Assembly: GCA_002101905.1 (NCBI GenBank)
Contig: LQPU01000015.1
Coordinates: 62,001-126,000, forward strand
Source of the DNA: Mycobacterium shimoidei
Lineage (GTDB): Bacteria > Actinomycetota > Actinomycetes > Mycobacteriales > Mycobacteriaceae
DNA length: 64,000 nt
Reading direction: 5' to 3'
Part shown: positions 46,949-55,890 of the stretch, piece after piece
Numbering within the stretch: the stretch's first letter is position 1
How the letters are laid out: every line of letters starts with the position of its first letter
Notes under the pieces: model-generated
What the model saw: the letters and a program-made list of their open reading frames with translations, nothing else
What the model was told of the DNA's origin: nothing
Databases searched by the model: none
Position numbers and translations under genes: made by a program

Positions 46949-47785
46949 TCAGTCCTTGGTGAAAAGGTACACGCGGTAAGTGAACTCACCGGTGCGCAGT
47001 GCGCCGTTGAACGCCCAATCCGTCATGTCGCTGGCGTAGCGCGCAAAGCCGCGCGGAATCGCCGACCCGTGCCGGCCGATCAGCTCGTGCTTTCGCGGTG
47101 CGTTCTTCTCGTTGCCGCGCAGCACATCCGCGTCGATCACGGCGCTCGACAGCATCCGCAGCGGGGCGGCGGCGAGCGCCGCCTTCCACTCATCGACCGC
47201 GCGACGCCGACGGAAATCGGTGTACAGGAAATGCCCGCCTGGCGTGAGCACACGTGCCACTTCGGCAAGGAAACGAGGAAAGTGCGGATACAGATGCGAG
47301 GCTTCAACATTGAGCACCGCGTCGAAAGATTCGTCGGCGAAGGGCAGATCCTCGGCGTTGCCCTCGACGAAATCGAGGCCGGCCAGATGGTGCCTCTTTT
47401 TGCAGAATTCGATGCCGGCCGGATTCAGGTCCAGCCCGGTGTAGGAAGCCGGATGCAAGGTGCGCATGAGATACGAGGCTCCGCCGCCATGGCCGCAACT
47501 CACTTCCAGCACCCGCTTGCCACGCAGATCCACCTGGGTCGCGGTTCGATGGTAGAGCTGAATGAAAAACCGGTGCGGTTCGTCCGAGGCCTCCAGCGGC
47601 ACCGCCATGGGCGGGTCTTCCTCGTAGCCGTAGTTGAAGAACAACCAGTCATCATCACCGAGCAGACGCGTTTGGGAGGCGAACCGGTTCTTCACGAACG
47701 AGGTGAAGAGCAGGTGAAACATGACGGGGTTGTCCACCAGTCGGTGGGCGAACGAGTTCGAAAGCAGGCGGTTTTTGGTGGCCAT
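46949..47785 (-). CDS. Rv2952-like O-methyltransferase (D)
   Basis: 278 residues. Family blocks: [19 protein letters not shown], motif [34 protein letters not shown] (very like Rv2952), [15 protein letters not shown], and YRVYLFTKD at the end. The N-terminus ([20 protein letters not shown]) is the most divergent of the four. The C-terminal part (after residue 200) also differs, with [10 protein letters not shown] instead of the usual FAGVPGT. AATACT sits 6 nt before the ATG. It is convergent with mmpL, 18 bp apart, resembling the mmpL12-Rv1523 neighbourhood in M. tuberculosis but with different orientation. Confidence 0.9.
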   Translation of the reverse strand: MATKNRLLSNSFAHRLVDNPVMFHLLFTSFVKNRFASQTRLLGDDDWLFFNYGYEEDPPMAVPLEASDEPHRFFIQLYHRTATQVDLRGKRVLEVSCGHGGGASYLMRTLHPASYTGLDLNPAGIEFCKKRHHLAGLDFVEGNAEDLPFADESFDAVLNVEASHLYPHFPRFLAEVARVLTPGGHFLYTDFRRRRAVDEWKAALAAAPLRMLSSAVIDADVLRGNEKNAPRKHELIGRHGSAIPRGFARYASDMTDWAFNGALRTGEFTYRVYLFTKD

Positions 47786-47791
47786 CGGGGC

Positions 47792-47797
47792 AGTATT
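47792..47797 (-). promoter_or_regulatory. Predicted -10 (AATACT), leaderless start of methyltransferase D
   Basis: AATACT with 6 nt to the ATG, same layout as at 34149, 39625 and 42064. Confidence 0.5.
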
Positions 47798-47837
47798 GCA
47801 TGCTCAAACGGGCCCGCGGTCCGCAACCCGTAAGGCG

Positions 47838-48671
47838 CTAGAAGCGGTAACGCAGGATCCGGGCCCTGCGTGCGGACGCTTTGAACCGTCCGGCCAGGCG
47901 AGTGGACAGCCGCAGCCAGCCCGGGAACAAGCTGACCTCGGGGGCATGCGTCAGGCTGCTCTCCTCGACCAGCTTGATTCGCGGAGTCCAGCTTTCGGGA
48001 TGATGCGCGTCCTTGAACCCCGCGTAACCCCACTGGCTTCCGACCGAATTGGTCGCCTTCTGCGGCGACAGCTTCATTGCCACCCTAGTCAGCGCACCCA
48101 CCCGCCCGTAGTCGTTGAAGGCGAACTCGCCTGACCGGAAATATTCGGTGATGTGGCGGAACAGGTTGACAATCACCGGCTCTGACAGAAACGCCAACAG
48201 GCCGTCGGCGATCAGCATGGTGGGCCGATCGGCCGGGATGCTGTCGGCCCAGCTGTCCTCTGCCACCGAGGCCGCCACCGGGTGGGCCCGCTCATCGTCG
48301 GGGACGACCTGTTCGCGCAAAGCGATGACCCGGGGTAGGTCGACGTTGTACCAGTCGACCCCGCCCGGCGGGCTGATCCGCAGCATTGCCGTGCTGAGTC
48401 CCGCGCCGAGCTCGACCACGACCGCGTCGGGATGCTCCGAGGTGAAGTCGCAGACCCGGTCGTCGAGCATCTTGGCGCGAAGCGCCTGCTGGCAGACCAC
48501 ATGGGTGGGCACATCGAGGCCGGCGAAGTCGTAGTCGATCTTCGCCACGATCCGGTCGGCCAGACTGTCACCGAGTATCGGGTGTGGCCGCCGGCTGTCG
48601 AGTGCGCGAGCGTATTGGGTCAGAAACGCGGTTTGCTCGATGGGCGTGAACTCGCCGACTGCGATGCGCAT
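47838..48671 (-). CDS. SAM-dependent methyltransferase, leucine carboxyl methyltransferase family (second copy)
   Basis: 277 residues. Features: VVELGAGLSTAML (SAM site, less canonical than GCGLDSR in the copy at 23128), WYNVDLPRVIALREQV, and LIADGLLAFL. Motif spacing follows the LCM family. TAGGTT at 48679-48684 leaves 7 nt to the ATG, so this too is predicted leaderless. It follows methyltransferase D's start region on the same strand by 50 bp and lies downstream of the FAD oxidoreductase. Substrate unknown. Confidence 0.82.
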   Translation of the reverse strand: MRIAVGEFTPIEQTAFLTQYARALDSRRPHPILGDSLADRIVAKIDYDFAGLDVPTHVVCQQALRAKMLDDRVCDFTSEHPDAVVVELGAGLSTAMLRISPPGGVDWYNVDLPRVIALREQVVPDDERAHPVAASVAEDSWADSIPADRPTMLIADGLLAFLSEPVIVNLFRHITEYFRSGEFAFNDYGRVGALTRVAMKLSPQKATNSVGSQWGYAGFKDAHHPESWTPRIKLVEESSLTHAPEVSLFPGWLRLSTRLAGRFKASARRARILRYRF

Positions 48672-48678
48672 TGCTGGA

Positions 48679-48684
48679 AACCTA
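48679..48684 (-). promoter_or_regulatory. Predicted -10 (TAGGTT), leaderless start of the second LCM-family gene
   Basis: TANNNT hexamer with 7 nt to the ATG, and no Shine-Dalgarno between. Confidence 0.45.
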
Positions 48685-48698
48685 CTCTGCGGCGGCTG

Positions 48699-50003
48699 TC
48701 ATTTCAGCAGCGGACTGTAGTCGGTCGGCGGGTCCACGAGGTTCATTGTCCGGAACAGCTTTTCGGTGAGTGCCGGGCTGTTCTCAGCGGCGGTGAGCAC
48801 CTGCTCGCGGAATTGCAGCAGGTCGTTCGGCAACGCCGGCTGGCCGAGCCCGGCGCGCATGTAGAGGTCGTTGAACTCATTCGACGCCCAGAGTGGTCCG
48901 ATGTGCCCGGCGGCGGCGTCGAAGAATCGCCGGCTCACATCGCCATCCGATTGCGACAGAGAGTCGCCCAGGGCGCTGGCCTCGAGCGCGGCGACCGTCA
49001 TGCCCTGCCCGTAGATGGGATTCGTGCTGCAGATCGCATCGCCGAAAACCAGGAATCCCCTGGGGAATCGGGGCATTTTGTCATACCTGCGCCACACCCC
49101 GCCCGGATAGCGGAAAACATCGACGGCTCCCAAGGGTTCGCCGGCTCGCAGCGCTGCCGGCAGGGCCGCGGAGATGAATTGGGTGCCCAACGCCACCATG
49201 TCGGCCAGGTTCTCCGGCGGTTGTTGTTGATCCAGCCGGACGACGGTGAATATCCAGGTGTCGTGTTCGTAAGCCGAAAATGCGCCGCCGATCGGCAGGC
49301 CCGGTTCCGGGATCACAAATGTCATTTTTTCGTTCACGACACCCGCCGGGACGCGGAGAAACTGGCTGCAGTAGCTCGCGTTCGCCGTCGAGCGCTCGGC
49401 GGCGGGACGGCCGTATCCGAGGCTGTCCAGAAACGCCGGGGTTCGTGCGCCGCGGCCCATCGCGTCGACTACCAAATCGGTGTCCAGCATCTGCTCGACG
49501 CCGGTGTCGCGGTTGACCACCCGCACGCCGGTGACCTGCTGCGGCTCGGCGGCGACGGGTTCGACGACGTCGTGACCGTCCAGAATGTCCACGTTGGCCA
49601 AGGCCCACACCCGCCGCCTGACCTGCGACTCGAGCAGCGGCCGGCTGAGCAGATAGATGACCACCGCGGCGGGGTCGGCGAATTTACCCGAACGGTTGTA
49701 CTCGTGTCCGCCCACCCTGATGGAGACTTTGGACAGATCCCCGTCGTCGCAGACCGTGGCGCCGGCGGCGACGAGTTCGTCGGGCAGGCCCGGAAACAGC
49801 CGGCCGATCTCCTGTACCCCGCGGCTCCACAGAACGTGATAATGCCGGCCCTGGCGAACCCCGCGTCGCGGGCAAGCGTCCTGGGACAAGGCGTCTCGTT
49901 CGACCACGAGGACGGACTCATAGAATTCGGAGAGCACCCGGGCGGCGAGCAAGCCGCCCATCCCTGCGCCGCAGACAATGGCTTTGTCGCCCAGCTTGCT
50001 CAT
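48699..50003 (-). CDS. FAD-dependent oxidoreductase (phenol hydroxylase/halogenase-like fold)
   Basis: 434 residues, AGAGAGG before the ATG. N-terminal dinucleotide motif AIVCGAGMGGLLAARVL, then a RRGVRQGRHYHVLWSRG block and the second FAD motif GFLVFGDAICSTNPIYGQGM near residue 320. This fits the group of FAD monooxygenases and reductases that includes geranylgeranyl reductases and tryptophan-halogenase-like enzymes. The halogenase WxWxIP motif is not present, so a halogenase is unlikely. It sits upstream of the LCM-family gene on the same strand with 27 bp between and is divergent from the S15 hydrolase. Substrate not inferable. Confidence 0.82.
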   Translation of the reverse strand: MSKLGDKAIVCGAGMGGLLAARVLSEFYESVLVVERDALSQDACPRRGVRQGRHYHVLWSRGVQEIGRLFPGLPDELVAAGATVCDDGDLSKVSIRVGGHEYNRSGKFADPAAVVIYLLSRPLLESQVRRRVWALANVDILDGHDVVEPVAAEPQQVTGVRVVNRDTGVEQMLDTDLVVDAMGRGARTPAFLDSLGYGRPAAERSTANASYCSQFLRVPAGVVNEKMTFVIPEPGLPIGGAFSAYEHDTWIFTVVRLDQQQPPENLADMVALGTQFISAALPAALRAGEPLGAVDVFRYPGGVWRRYDKMPRFPRGFLVFGDAICSTNPIYGQGMTVAALEASALGDSLSQSDGDVSRRFFDAAAGHIGPLWASNEFNDLYMRAGLGQPALPNDLLQFREQVLTAAENSPALTEKLFRTMNLVDPPTDYSPLLK

Positions 50004-50074
50004 CGCAACCTCTCTGGCCCCGGTGCACGCTCGACCCGCACGTTTGGATCACCGTAGCGAAAGGCCTGTGACAG

Positions 50075-52096
50075 ATGTCCGGAATTCCGGAACGCCCGCA
50101 GCGCCCGACCGGCAGGATCGGTGAGGTGACGGACCCGCGCGTGGAACGGTTGAATGCGCTGCCCCCCAACGCCCGGTTCGACATCGGTGCGCAGCTCTAC
50201 GAGCGGATGCATTGGACACGCAACGTCGGAATCCGGATGTCGGATGGCGTTGTGCTCTCAGCGGATCTCGTTTTGCCCGGCGACCGCGCGAAACCGGTGA
50301 CCGAACCACTGCCGACGGTCATCAACTTCACGCCGTACAACAAGATATTCCAGCGCGGTTCCGGCGGGGCGTGGGTGCGCGCGCTGGGGGAGCGGATCGG
50401 CGGCTCGGACCGCAGTCACTTCACCGGCCGCGATTTGCTGCACGCCCTGGCCGGCGGCGCGCCGGCGGCATTGAGCGTCAGCCCGACCCTGGTGCGCCGC
50501 GGCTACGCCTACCTGATGGTGGACGTGCGGGGCACCGGAACATCGACGGGCACCTGGGATTTTTTCAGCCCCACCGAACAGCGCGACTACGCCGAAGTAC
50601 TGCAATGGGCTCGTCAACAGCCGTGGTGTAACGGGAAACTCGCGTTGACGGGAATCTCCTACGGTGCGCTGGCCTCGCTTCTCACCGCCGGATTGCAGCC
50701 TGACGGACTGGCGGCGGTGTTCGCGATTGAAGGGGGCGAGGATGCGGTGCGCGAACTCGGGCTTCCCGGCGGCGTCCCGTCGCCGCTCGTCGCCGTTTGG
50801 CTCGGCGCGGTCAATCTCCTCAAATGGTTTCCATCCCTGTCGGGTTTGCGGAGAACGGGCGCGTGGCGGGAGTATTTACGCGATCGCATCTCGTCGCCGG
50901 CCAGTTGGATGCGGCACGCAGCCCAAATCGCGCTGATGGCCGACCATCCCGACATTCTGCTCAACGCCATGTGGGCCAGCAGGGTCGCCCGGTTGGACAA
51001 GATCACCATTCCCACCTGGATCCACGGCGGTTGGCATGATGTCTACAGTCGCTCGAATTTCCGGATTTACCAGCGGATCGCGACGCCGCCGGGTGCCAAG
51101 CAGGTTGTCGTCGACGACTGCTATCACCTTGCGCCCGGTTCCGGGTTCGGCGCGCCGGATGCGCCGCAGTACCTCGACGAGTTGCAATGCGCCTGGTTCG
51201 ACCGGTGGCTCAAGGGAATTCGCAACAACATCGAGTATTACGGCCCGATCACCGTGCGCAGGTTGGGTGGAGGTTGGCTCTCATGCGACCAGTACCCGGA
51301 TCCCGCGGCCCGGGTGCGGCGGCTCTACCTCAGCGCCGACGCCAGTGGCTCGGCCCCGCACGCACACGTCGACGGAGCGCTGAGCTTCGACCCGCCCGAC
51401 CGCGTCGCGCGGTTGCCGGTGCCAACCCGGCGGCCCAGCATCCGCTCCAACAACACCGCCGTAAGCGCAATCGGTTTGGCGACACTGCTGGGTCGTACAT
51501 TCGGCTCCGACGATCGTCACGCCGAGGCTTCCGCTGTCACCTTCACCACCGAACCGTTCGATGCCGACGTTGTGGTGTCCGGTCCACTCAACCTACATCT
51601 GTGGGTGAAAGCCGAAGGCGAGGAAGCGTTTTGGTCGGTGACCGTAACCGACGTCGAGCCCGACGGTGCGTCCGCGCCGGTCAGCCGGGGGGCCCTGCTA
51701 TCGTCGCTGCGCGCAGTCGATGAGACCGCAAGCACCTATGTCGACGGTGAACTGCTGGCGGCCGAGCACCCGATGACGGCGGAGTCGGTGCTGCCCGTCG
51801 TGCCCGGCCGGCCGTTCGACATCGACATCGACATCAACGCCACCGACGCGGTGATCCGTGCCGGGCACCGGCTGCGGGTAGCGGTCGGCCGTGGCGGCTT
51901 CCCGCGGTATTCGTTGAGCCGCTCGCAGCGCCGCAAGAGCCGGGGCCAAGCCATCATCATCGATCCGGCCCACCCTTCCTACCTCAGCTTTCTGGCGGTC
52001 GGTGAGGCACTGCCTCGCCGGTTCACCGGTGCTGACACCATGACCGGTGTCGGCGACGAGACCGACCGAAGCGATGAGGAGAAGCGACGCCCATGA
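50075..52096 (+). CDS. CocE/NonD-family (S15) hydrolase
   Basis: 673 residues. The N-terminal alpha/beta hydrolase domain has VVDVRGTGTSTGTW-type oxyanion sequence (VDVRGTGTSTGTW at about 149-161), nucleophile Ser195 in GISYGA, and the WIHGGWHD block; His in DDCYHLAPG. The C-terminal half is the X-Pro dipeptidyl-peptidase jelly-roll (DPPDRVARLP and LNLHLWVKAEGEEAFWSVTVTDVEPDG). Members cleave acyl esters or X-Pro peptides. Mycobacterial copies are unstudied as far as I know. Its stop overlaps the ATG of the next gene (ATGA), so the two are coupled. Confidence 0.87.
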   Translation: MSGIPERPQRPTGRIGEVTDPRVERLNALPPNARFDIGAQLYERMHWTRNVGIRMSDGVVLSADLVLPGDRAKPVTEPLPTVINFTPYNKIFQRGSGGAWVRALGERIGGSDRSHFTGRDLLHALAGGAPAALSVSPTLVRRGYAYLMVDVRGTGTSTGTWDFFSPTEQRDYAEVLQWARQQPWCNGKLALTGISYGALASLLTAGLQPDGLAAVFAIEGGEDAVRELGLPGGVPSPLVAVWLGAVNLLKWFPSLSGLRRTGAWREYLRDRISSPASWMRHAAQIALMADHPDILLNAMWASRVARLDKITIPTWIHGGWHDVYSRSNFRIYQRIATPPGAKQVVVDDCYHLAPGSGFGAPDAPQYLDELQCAWFDRWLKGIRNNIEYYGPITVRRLGGGWLSCDQYPDPAARVRRLYLSADASGSAPHAHVDGALSFDPPDRVARLPVPTRRPSIRSNNTAVSAIGLATLLGRTFGSDDRHAEASAVTFTTEPFDADVVVSGPLNLHLWVKAEGEEAFWSVTVTDVEPDGASAPVSRGALLSSLRAVDETASTYVDGELLAAEHPMTAESVLPVVPGRPFDIDIDINATDAVIRAGHRLRVAVGRGGFPRYSLSRSQRRKSRGQAIIIDPAHPSYLSFLAVGEALPRRFTGADTMTGVGDETDRSDEEKRRP

Positions 52097-52656
52097 TGCA
52101 ACCGCGCCTGCCACTGCTGCCCCCCGACGAGGCCAAGGCCGCCGCCGACGAAGCCGGGGTACCGGATTACATGGCGGAGCTGGCGATTTTCCAGGTGCTG
52201 CTGAATCACCCGAGGCTGGCGGGCAGGGTCAACGATCTGCTCGCCGCCATGCTGTGGCACGGGATTCTCGATGCACGGCTGCGTGAGCTGGTGATCATGC
52301 GCATCGGCTGGCTGACCGGCTCGGATTACGAGTGGACGCAGCACTGGCGAGTCGCGCAGGGCCTCGGGGTAACCCCGGATGACCTTCTGGGCGTGCGTGA
52401 TTGGCGGCAATACAGCGGGTTCGGGCCGGCGGAACGCGCGGTGCTGGCGGCCACCGACGACGTCGTTCGCGACGGAGCCGTGAGTGCGGAAAGCTGGGCC
52501 GCCTGCAAACGGGAACTCGGCGCCGACCCGGCGGTGCTCATTGAGTTGGTCACCGCGATCGGGGCGTGGCGCATGATCGCCTCGATCCTGCGCAGCCTGA
52601 ACGTCCCGCTGGAAGAAGGCCTGTCCAGCTGGCCGCCCGACGGGCAGGCTCCTTAG
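52093..52656 (+). CDS. Carboxymuconolactone decarboxylase/AhpD-like protein
   Basis: 187 residues. Helical, with LDARLRELVIMRIGWLTGSDYEWTQHW, the AhpD/CMD-type core, but without the CxxC of AhpD (the equivalent place reads SDYEWTQH, where His may act). Length and position a few kb before ileS recall Rv1531 of M. tuberculosis (188 aa), though I cannot confirm orthology. Four-base overlap with the S15 hydrolase suggests a joint transcript. Catalytic role unknown. Confidence 0.8.
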   Translation: MMQPRLPLLPPDEAKAAADEAGVPDYMAELAIFQVLLNHPRLAGRVNDLLAAMLWHGILDARLRELVIMRIGWLTGSDYEWTQHWRVAQGLGVTPDDLLGVRDWRQYSGFGPAERAVLAATDDVVRDGAVSAESWAACKRELGADPAVLIELVTAIGAWRMIASILRSLNVPLEEGLSSWPPDGQAP

Positions 52657-52895
52657 AGCGTCCCGAGAATCTCGGTTGCTGCAGCTACCTGCAGCCCCAT
52701 CGCAACCTTAAATGACGCACTCGTTGATTTATGCTGGCCTGGCTTGCCGCCCTCTCCAGGGTCACACGGTGACCGCTGCGGCTGAGAAAGCACTGTTACT
52801 CAGCGGCTTGCGTCGATATCGCGGATGACGTCCGTTCCCAGGAACCTCAGATTCGTGTGCCTCTTCACTGGTAGCAGACAACGCATCGGCTGCTA

Positions 52896-53657
52896 TTACT
52901 CGGCATCGAACTGCTCGTTATGGAGCCGCTCGAGGGCTCGACCGTCGACAAGTTCGTCGCGGTTTTCCGGGTGTAACCAATAGTGGCGCAACATCCAGTA
53001 CAGGGCAGCGCCGCCAGGAGTACAGGCCTTAGCACCCGTATACACGTGTGGTGGGCCAGTTTTCATGATGATGACGATGGGCGCACGCTTCTGCTTGTTA
53101 GGTGCTATGTCGGTGATGTCGGTGATGTCGGTCCAAGTTCCGCGGTAGGTGAACAGGATGTCGGCCAGCTCGAATCCGCGCGGCGTCAAGTGGACATAGC
53201 CTGGTCCTCGTCTGACGACTAGCGCAATTAGCCCGACCACCACGAACAACAGACCGAACCCTACGAGGTACGGGGTGAAGATCTGTTCACCGCGAGTCAT
53301 CGAAATGCTGACTTCTCCGCGAGGAACGAAAACCACGTACAGCAGACCGCTTGGGACAGCGGCTACGAACGCGATGACCCAAAGCGCGGTAATGACTCGA
53401 TCAGGCCGCAGCATCAGCCCTCTTGAGTCGCAAATTCCGCGCACCGTAACCCTTTCGAGCTCGGTCCAGCCAGCTGCCAGTACCAAGCCGAGAACGAACA
53501 TCGTGCCGCCGGCCGTGATGATTGCTGTTAGGTAGTCACCCCGGCTAGCAAAGATCACCGTCCAGACCGCGCTAAACGCACCGGCGCCTCCGAAAAGCGC
53601 GAAACCGGGTACCAACTGCACTGTGTTATCGCGCCAGTGCTCGGGCTTCGGCAACAT
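52896..53657 (-). CDS. Membrane protein, candidate immunity partner of the T7SS-like effector
   Basis: 253 residues from ATG 53657, which overlaps the stop of the upstream gene (TGATG); the longer frame to 53855 would run inside that gene and is Arg-rich noise. Four hydrophobic segments: about 18-40 (LFGGAGAFSAVWTVIF), 45-65 (AIITAGGTMFVLGLVLAAGW), 88-110 (ALWVIAFVAAVPSGLLYVVF) and 130-150 (LVGFGLLFVVVGLIALVV), then a cytoplasmic tail of about 95 residues. No known family recognised. Coupling to a putative pore-type effector makes an immunity role plausible, not shown. Confidence 0.7.
   Translation of the reverse strand: MLPKPEHWRDNTVQLVPGFALFGGAGAFSAVWTVIFASRGDYLTAIITAGGTMFVLGLVLAAGWTELERVTVRGICDSRGLMLRPDRVITALWVIAFVAAVPSGLLYVVFVPRGEVSISMTRGEQIFTPYLVGFGLLFVVVGLIALVVRRGPGYVHLTPRGFELADILFTYRGTWTDITDITDIAPNKQKRAPIVIIMKTGPPHVYTGAKACTPGGAALYWMLRHYWLHPENRDELVDGRALERLHNEQFDAE
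53107..53132. repeat. Tandem 9-bp repeat (ATGTCGGTG, almost three units)
   Basis: Three near-full copies inside the membrane-protein gene. On the coding strand they encode TDITDITDI. In frame, so copy-number change would not break the gene. Confidence 0.85.
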
Positions 53658-55018
53658 CACCCTGGACAAAATGCCTGACCCACCTTTTGTCCGATCGAAC
53701 CCAAGAACTTGCCTCCGAAATAAGCACCAGCGATCGCGCCGCCGGGGCCGGTGACCACGTCCACGCCAGGCAGCGCTCCGCCGATGCCCGCACCGACTAC
53801 ACCGCCGGCGTAGTCCCCAGCTACGCCGAACACCCCGGACACGCCAGCCACGCACGCCTCGCGGGCGGATGTCGCCGCGCCCACGTTGTAGATGGTGGCC
53901 GCTATACCCACGGCCGGTCCCGCATACCGTGCAGCCTTGCCAACGTTTTCGACGGATGTGGGAGTTAATCCGGGAATCCCGCCTCCTCGCCCGACGTGAG
54001 CATCCAATCCGGTAAGCGCGCCACCTAGCACCGTCGGAGCCGCGCCGGTGAAGAACGGGTTGTTGGGGGGCAGTACACCATGTCGGCCGTCGGGCAAGGT
54101 GAAGGCCGCATTACGTGTGCCGTCCGGATTCTCCGTGGCGGTAAAGTTGGTGCCGTCGGCCCAATCAATTACGGTGCGCTTAACCCCGGTTAGCGGATTT
54201 GTCTGTGAGAACGTGCTCGACACAAGCTTGCCGCTGCTGTCGTAATAATCATCTCCGGCTGCGGGGGCCAGGGAACCCCACGTTCTGATCACGTGTTTGC
54301 TGCCGTCCTGCATGATCAGGGTCGTGACGTGTTGGTCGTCCTCGGTAGTTTTTTTGCTGGACTCCCGGACCGTCATCGCCATGTCTTCGCCGCGAACCTT
54401 GCCCTGCTCAATCAACCCCTGCATCGTCCGCGGATTGGGCACTTCGTCTGCCGGTCGCGACGGACTCTGCGGAAATAGAGCACCCATGTCACTTGGGCCG
54501 GGGAGTGTGAATCCGAGTTTCTTCGCGGCAGCCTGCACATTGGCTGCGGTGCCATCATCGGCATCGCCAAGCGCCAACAGCAACCGATTGATTTCGGCTT
54601 GCTGTTGCTCGGCCTGCTGTTGCAACTCGGCTGCATGCTGGGCGGACATGCGCGCCGGTTTGATCAACACCACCCACTGGTCGGTGACATGCAACTCGCC
54701 CTCGTCAATATCGTCTGCCGTTCGCAGCAACCGGTACCGAGCGGCCCCAATTGTGGCGTCACCGTTGCTGAGCGCCGCCCCAACTGCACCGACGCCGGTG
54801 GTGAACTCGGAGGTTTGATTGGTCGCCCGGCCAAACATCGCCGCCGCCGCCTCATGAGCTTGGCCTTCCCACACCTGCGCCTCGGGCAGCCGGTCGATCC
54901 CATCCTCAAGGTCACGTACGGCGCGATACACCGAATCGCCTGCAGCGTCGATCGCTTTCCCCGCCGGTGACAGCGAGTCTGGGTTCCATGCCTGTAACCG
55001 GGAACGCGACGGCAACAC
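53657..55018 (-). CDS. WxG-type protein with glycine-rich hydrophobic C-terminus, candidate type VII effector
   Basis: 453 residues from GTG 55018. The first 140 residues are helical with a VWEGQAHEAAAAMFGRA turn (WxG), as in WXG100/LXG-type substrates, and a Gln-rich coiled segment (QQQAEQQQAEINRL). The middle (about 195-330) is polar beta-rich sequence with DGSKHVIRTWG and DWADGTNFTATENPDGT repeats-like turns. The last 100 residues are Gly/Ala-rich and hydrophobic with glycine zippers (GDYAGGVVGAGIGGALPG, GGAIAGAYFGGKFLG), suited to membrane insertion. It is 3 nt after the EspC-like gene and overlaps the membrane-protein gene, giving a three-gene unit. No enzyme motif seen. Confidence 0.75.
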   Translation of the reverse strand: MLPSRSRLQAWNPDSLSPAGKAIDAAGDSVYRAVRDLEDGIDRLPEAQVWEGQAHEAAAAMFGRATNQTSEFTTGVGAVGAALSNGDATIGAARYRLLRTADDIDEGELHVTDQWVVLIKPARMSAQHAAELQQQAEQQQAEINRLLLALGDADDGTAANVQAAAKKLGFTLPGPSDMGALFPQSPSRPADEVPNPRTMQGLIEQGKVRGEDMAMTVRESSKKTTEDDQHVTTLIMQDGSKHVIRTWGSLAPAAGDDYYDSSGKLVSSTFSQTNPLTGVKRTVIDWADGTNFTATENPDGTRNAAFTLPDGRHGVLPPNNPFFTGAAPTVLGGALTGLDAHVGRGGGIPGLTPTSVENVGKAARYAGPAVGIAATIYNVGAATSAREACVAGVSGVFGVAGDYAGGVVGAGIGGALPGVDVVTGPGGAIAGAYFGGKFLGSIGQKVGQAFCPG

Positions 55019-55021
55019 GAG

Positions 55022-55306
55022 CTAGAACAATCCCTTGAATGTTCCGGCCAGGGCGTCGTCCTCCACCTCGTAACGATCACCCGCACCACGCACCGCCGCA
55101 CCCATGGCGGCGATGTTCTCGGCAATCTTGCCCTCGACTGTGGCGATGTGCGCACTAACGAGACGAGCGGCCCACTGCGTCGCCGACCCCGGCAATCCAT
55201 CAGCAGCCGTACTTACCGTTTGTCCGACATCAGCGCTACGAATCGCCGCTGACGCGGTTTCGACCTGGCCGGCGAAACCGCGCAACAGCTCCGGTTTAAC
55301 CCGCAT
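55022..55306 (-). CDS. EspC-like type VII secretion target (DUF2580)
   Basis: 94 residues with GAGGGGG before the ATG. The sequence RVKPELLRGFAGQVETASAAI, DGLPGSATQWAARLV and GDRYEVEDDALAGTF fits the ESX secretion-associated EspC/DUF2580 family (two helices of about 100 residues). The C-terminal GDRYEVEDD resembles the YxxxD/E export signal (Y-E-V-E-D). Such proteins usually pair with a larger partner encoded next to them; here that is the WxG protein 3 nt downstream. No ESX core genes are in the window, so a distant ESX system would have to export it. Confidence 0.82.
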   Translation of the reverse strand: MRVKPELLRGFAGQVETASAAIRSADVGQTVSTAADGLPGSATQWAARLVSAHIATVEGKIAENIAAMGAAVRGAGDRYEVEDDALAGTFKGLF

Positions 55307-55720
55307 TCCAACCCCCTCAGTTGGGCCTTAAACGAACTTGGCGACGCACAATCAGGCGGGCCCCGCCAGCCCCCGAGACGATAACATCGGGTACCTAACA
55401 GACCAGGCACGAAAATCAGCCCGAGGTGGATGCCCGATTGGTTGCTTCGTGTGCCGGGCGGCGGCTTGAACAAACACGAACCGGAACGTTGTCTGCGGAT
55501 GTCAGCACCCGTCAGGCAGTGGGGACAGATTCCCGACTTGTAACCGCAGGTTTGGGGTGACTCCTCTCCTTTGCGGCGCCGTCAACGAGCCGCAGCACTA
55601 GCTGGTCGGCGGCCAGGAACCGGCGGTAACTCCCGGTAAACGGTCACAAACCGTCCAGTGAATTTACAGGCGTGGTGAATTGACCCGGTCAAGTTCTTGG
55701 TGCATCATCGAGGACGTAAG
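55307..55720. other. Intergenic, divergent promoters of the T7SS-like unit and the M-box leader
   Basis: No gene seen. TTGACC at 55679-55684 could be the -35 of the M-box transcript with CATCAT about 18 nt on as a weak -10. Short inverted repeats (ACGGTCACAAACCGT near 55643) occur but are not clearly terminators. Confidence 0.4.
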
Positions 55721-55881
55721 CACCTCGTTAGGCGAGGCGTCTGCACGGATATAGGCCACTGACCCCGAACGTCGAGAGACGCCCAGGGTCAGGACAGCTC
55801 CTCCCGGCTTAAGGGTTGAGCCCAAGTGGCTTCCGGGTTACCCGGATACGCCGTGTAGTGCCGAAGCTCTGACGAGTGGGG
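55721..55881 (+). promoter_or_regulatory. M-box (ykoK leader) Mg2+ riboswitch
   Basis: The conserved M-box core is easily read: CUCGUUAGGCGAGGC, then GGAUAUAGGCCACUG, the ACGUCGAGAGACGCC hairpin, GGGUCAGGACAG, and after a variable stem GAUACGCCGUGUAGUGC CGAAGCUCU closing with ACGAG, which pairs with CUCGU. The M-box binds several Mg2+ ions and switches genes off when Mg2+ is plentiful. In M. tuberculosis one M-box precedes Rv1535, and an Rv1535-like gene lies downstream here. The aptamer ends about 95 nt before a short ORF and 260 nt before the Rv1535-like gene. Confidence 0.93.
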
Positions 55882-55890
55882 TGCGGTTTT

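Noticed and set aside
48699..50003. Flavin-dependent halogenase
   Set aside because: The WxWxIP motif is absent; only general FAD motifs are present.
52660..52680. Intrinsic terminator after the AhpD-like gene (CCGAGAATCTCGG)
   Set aside because: The loop would be too tight for the full stem and there is no U-run.
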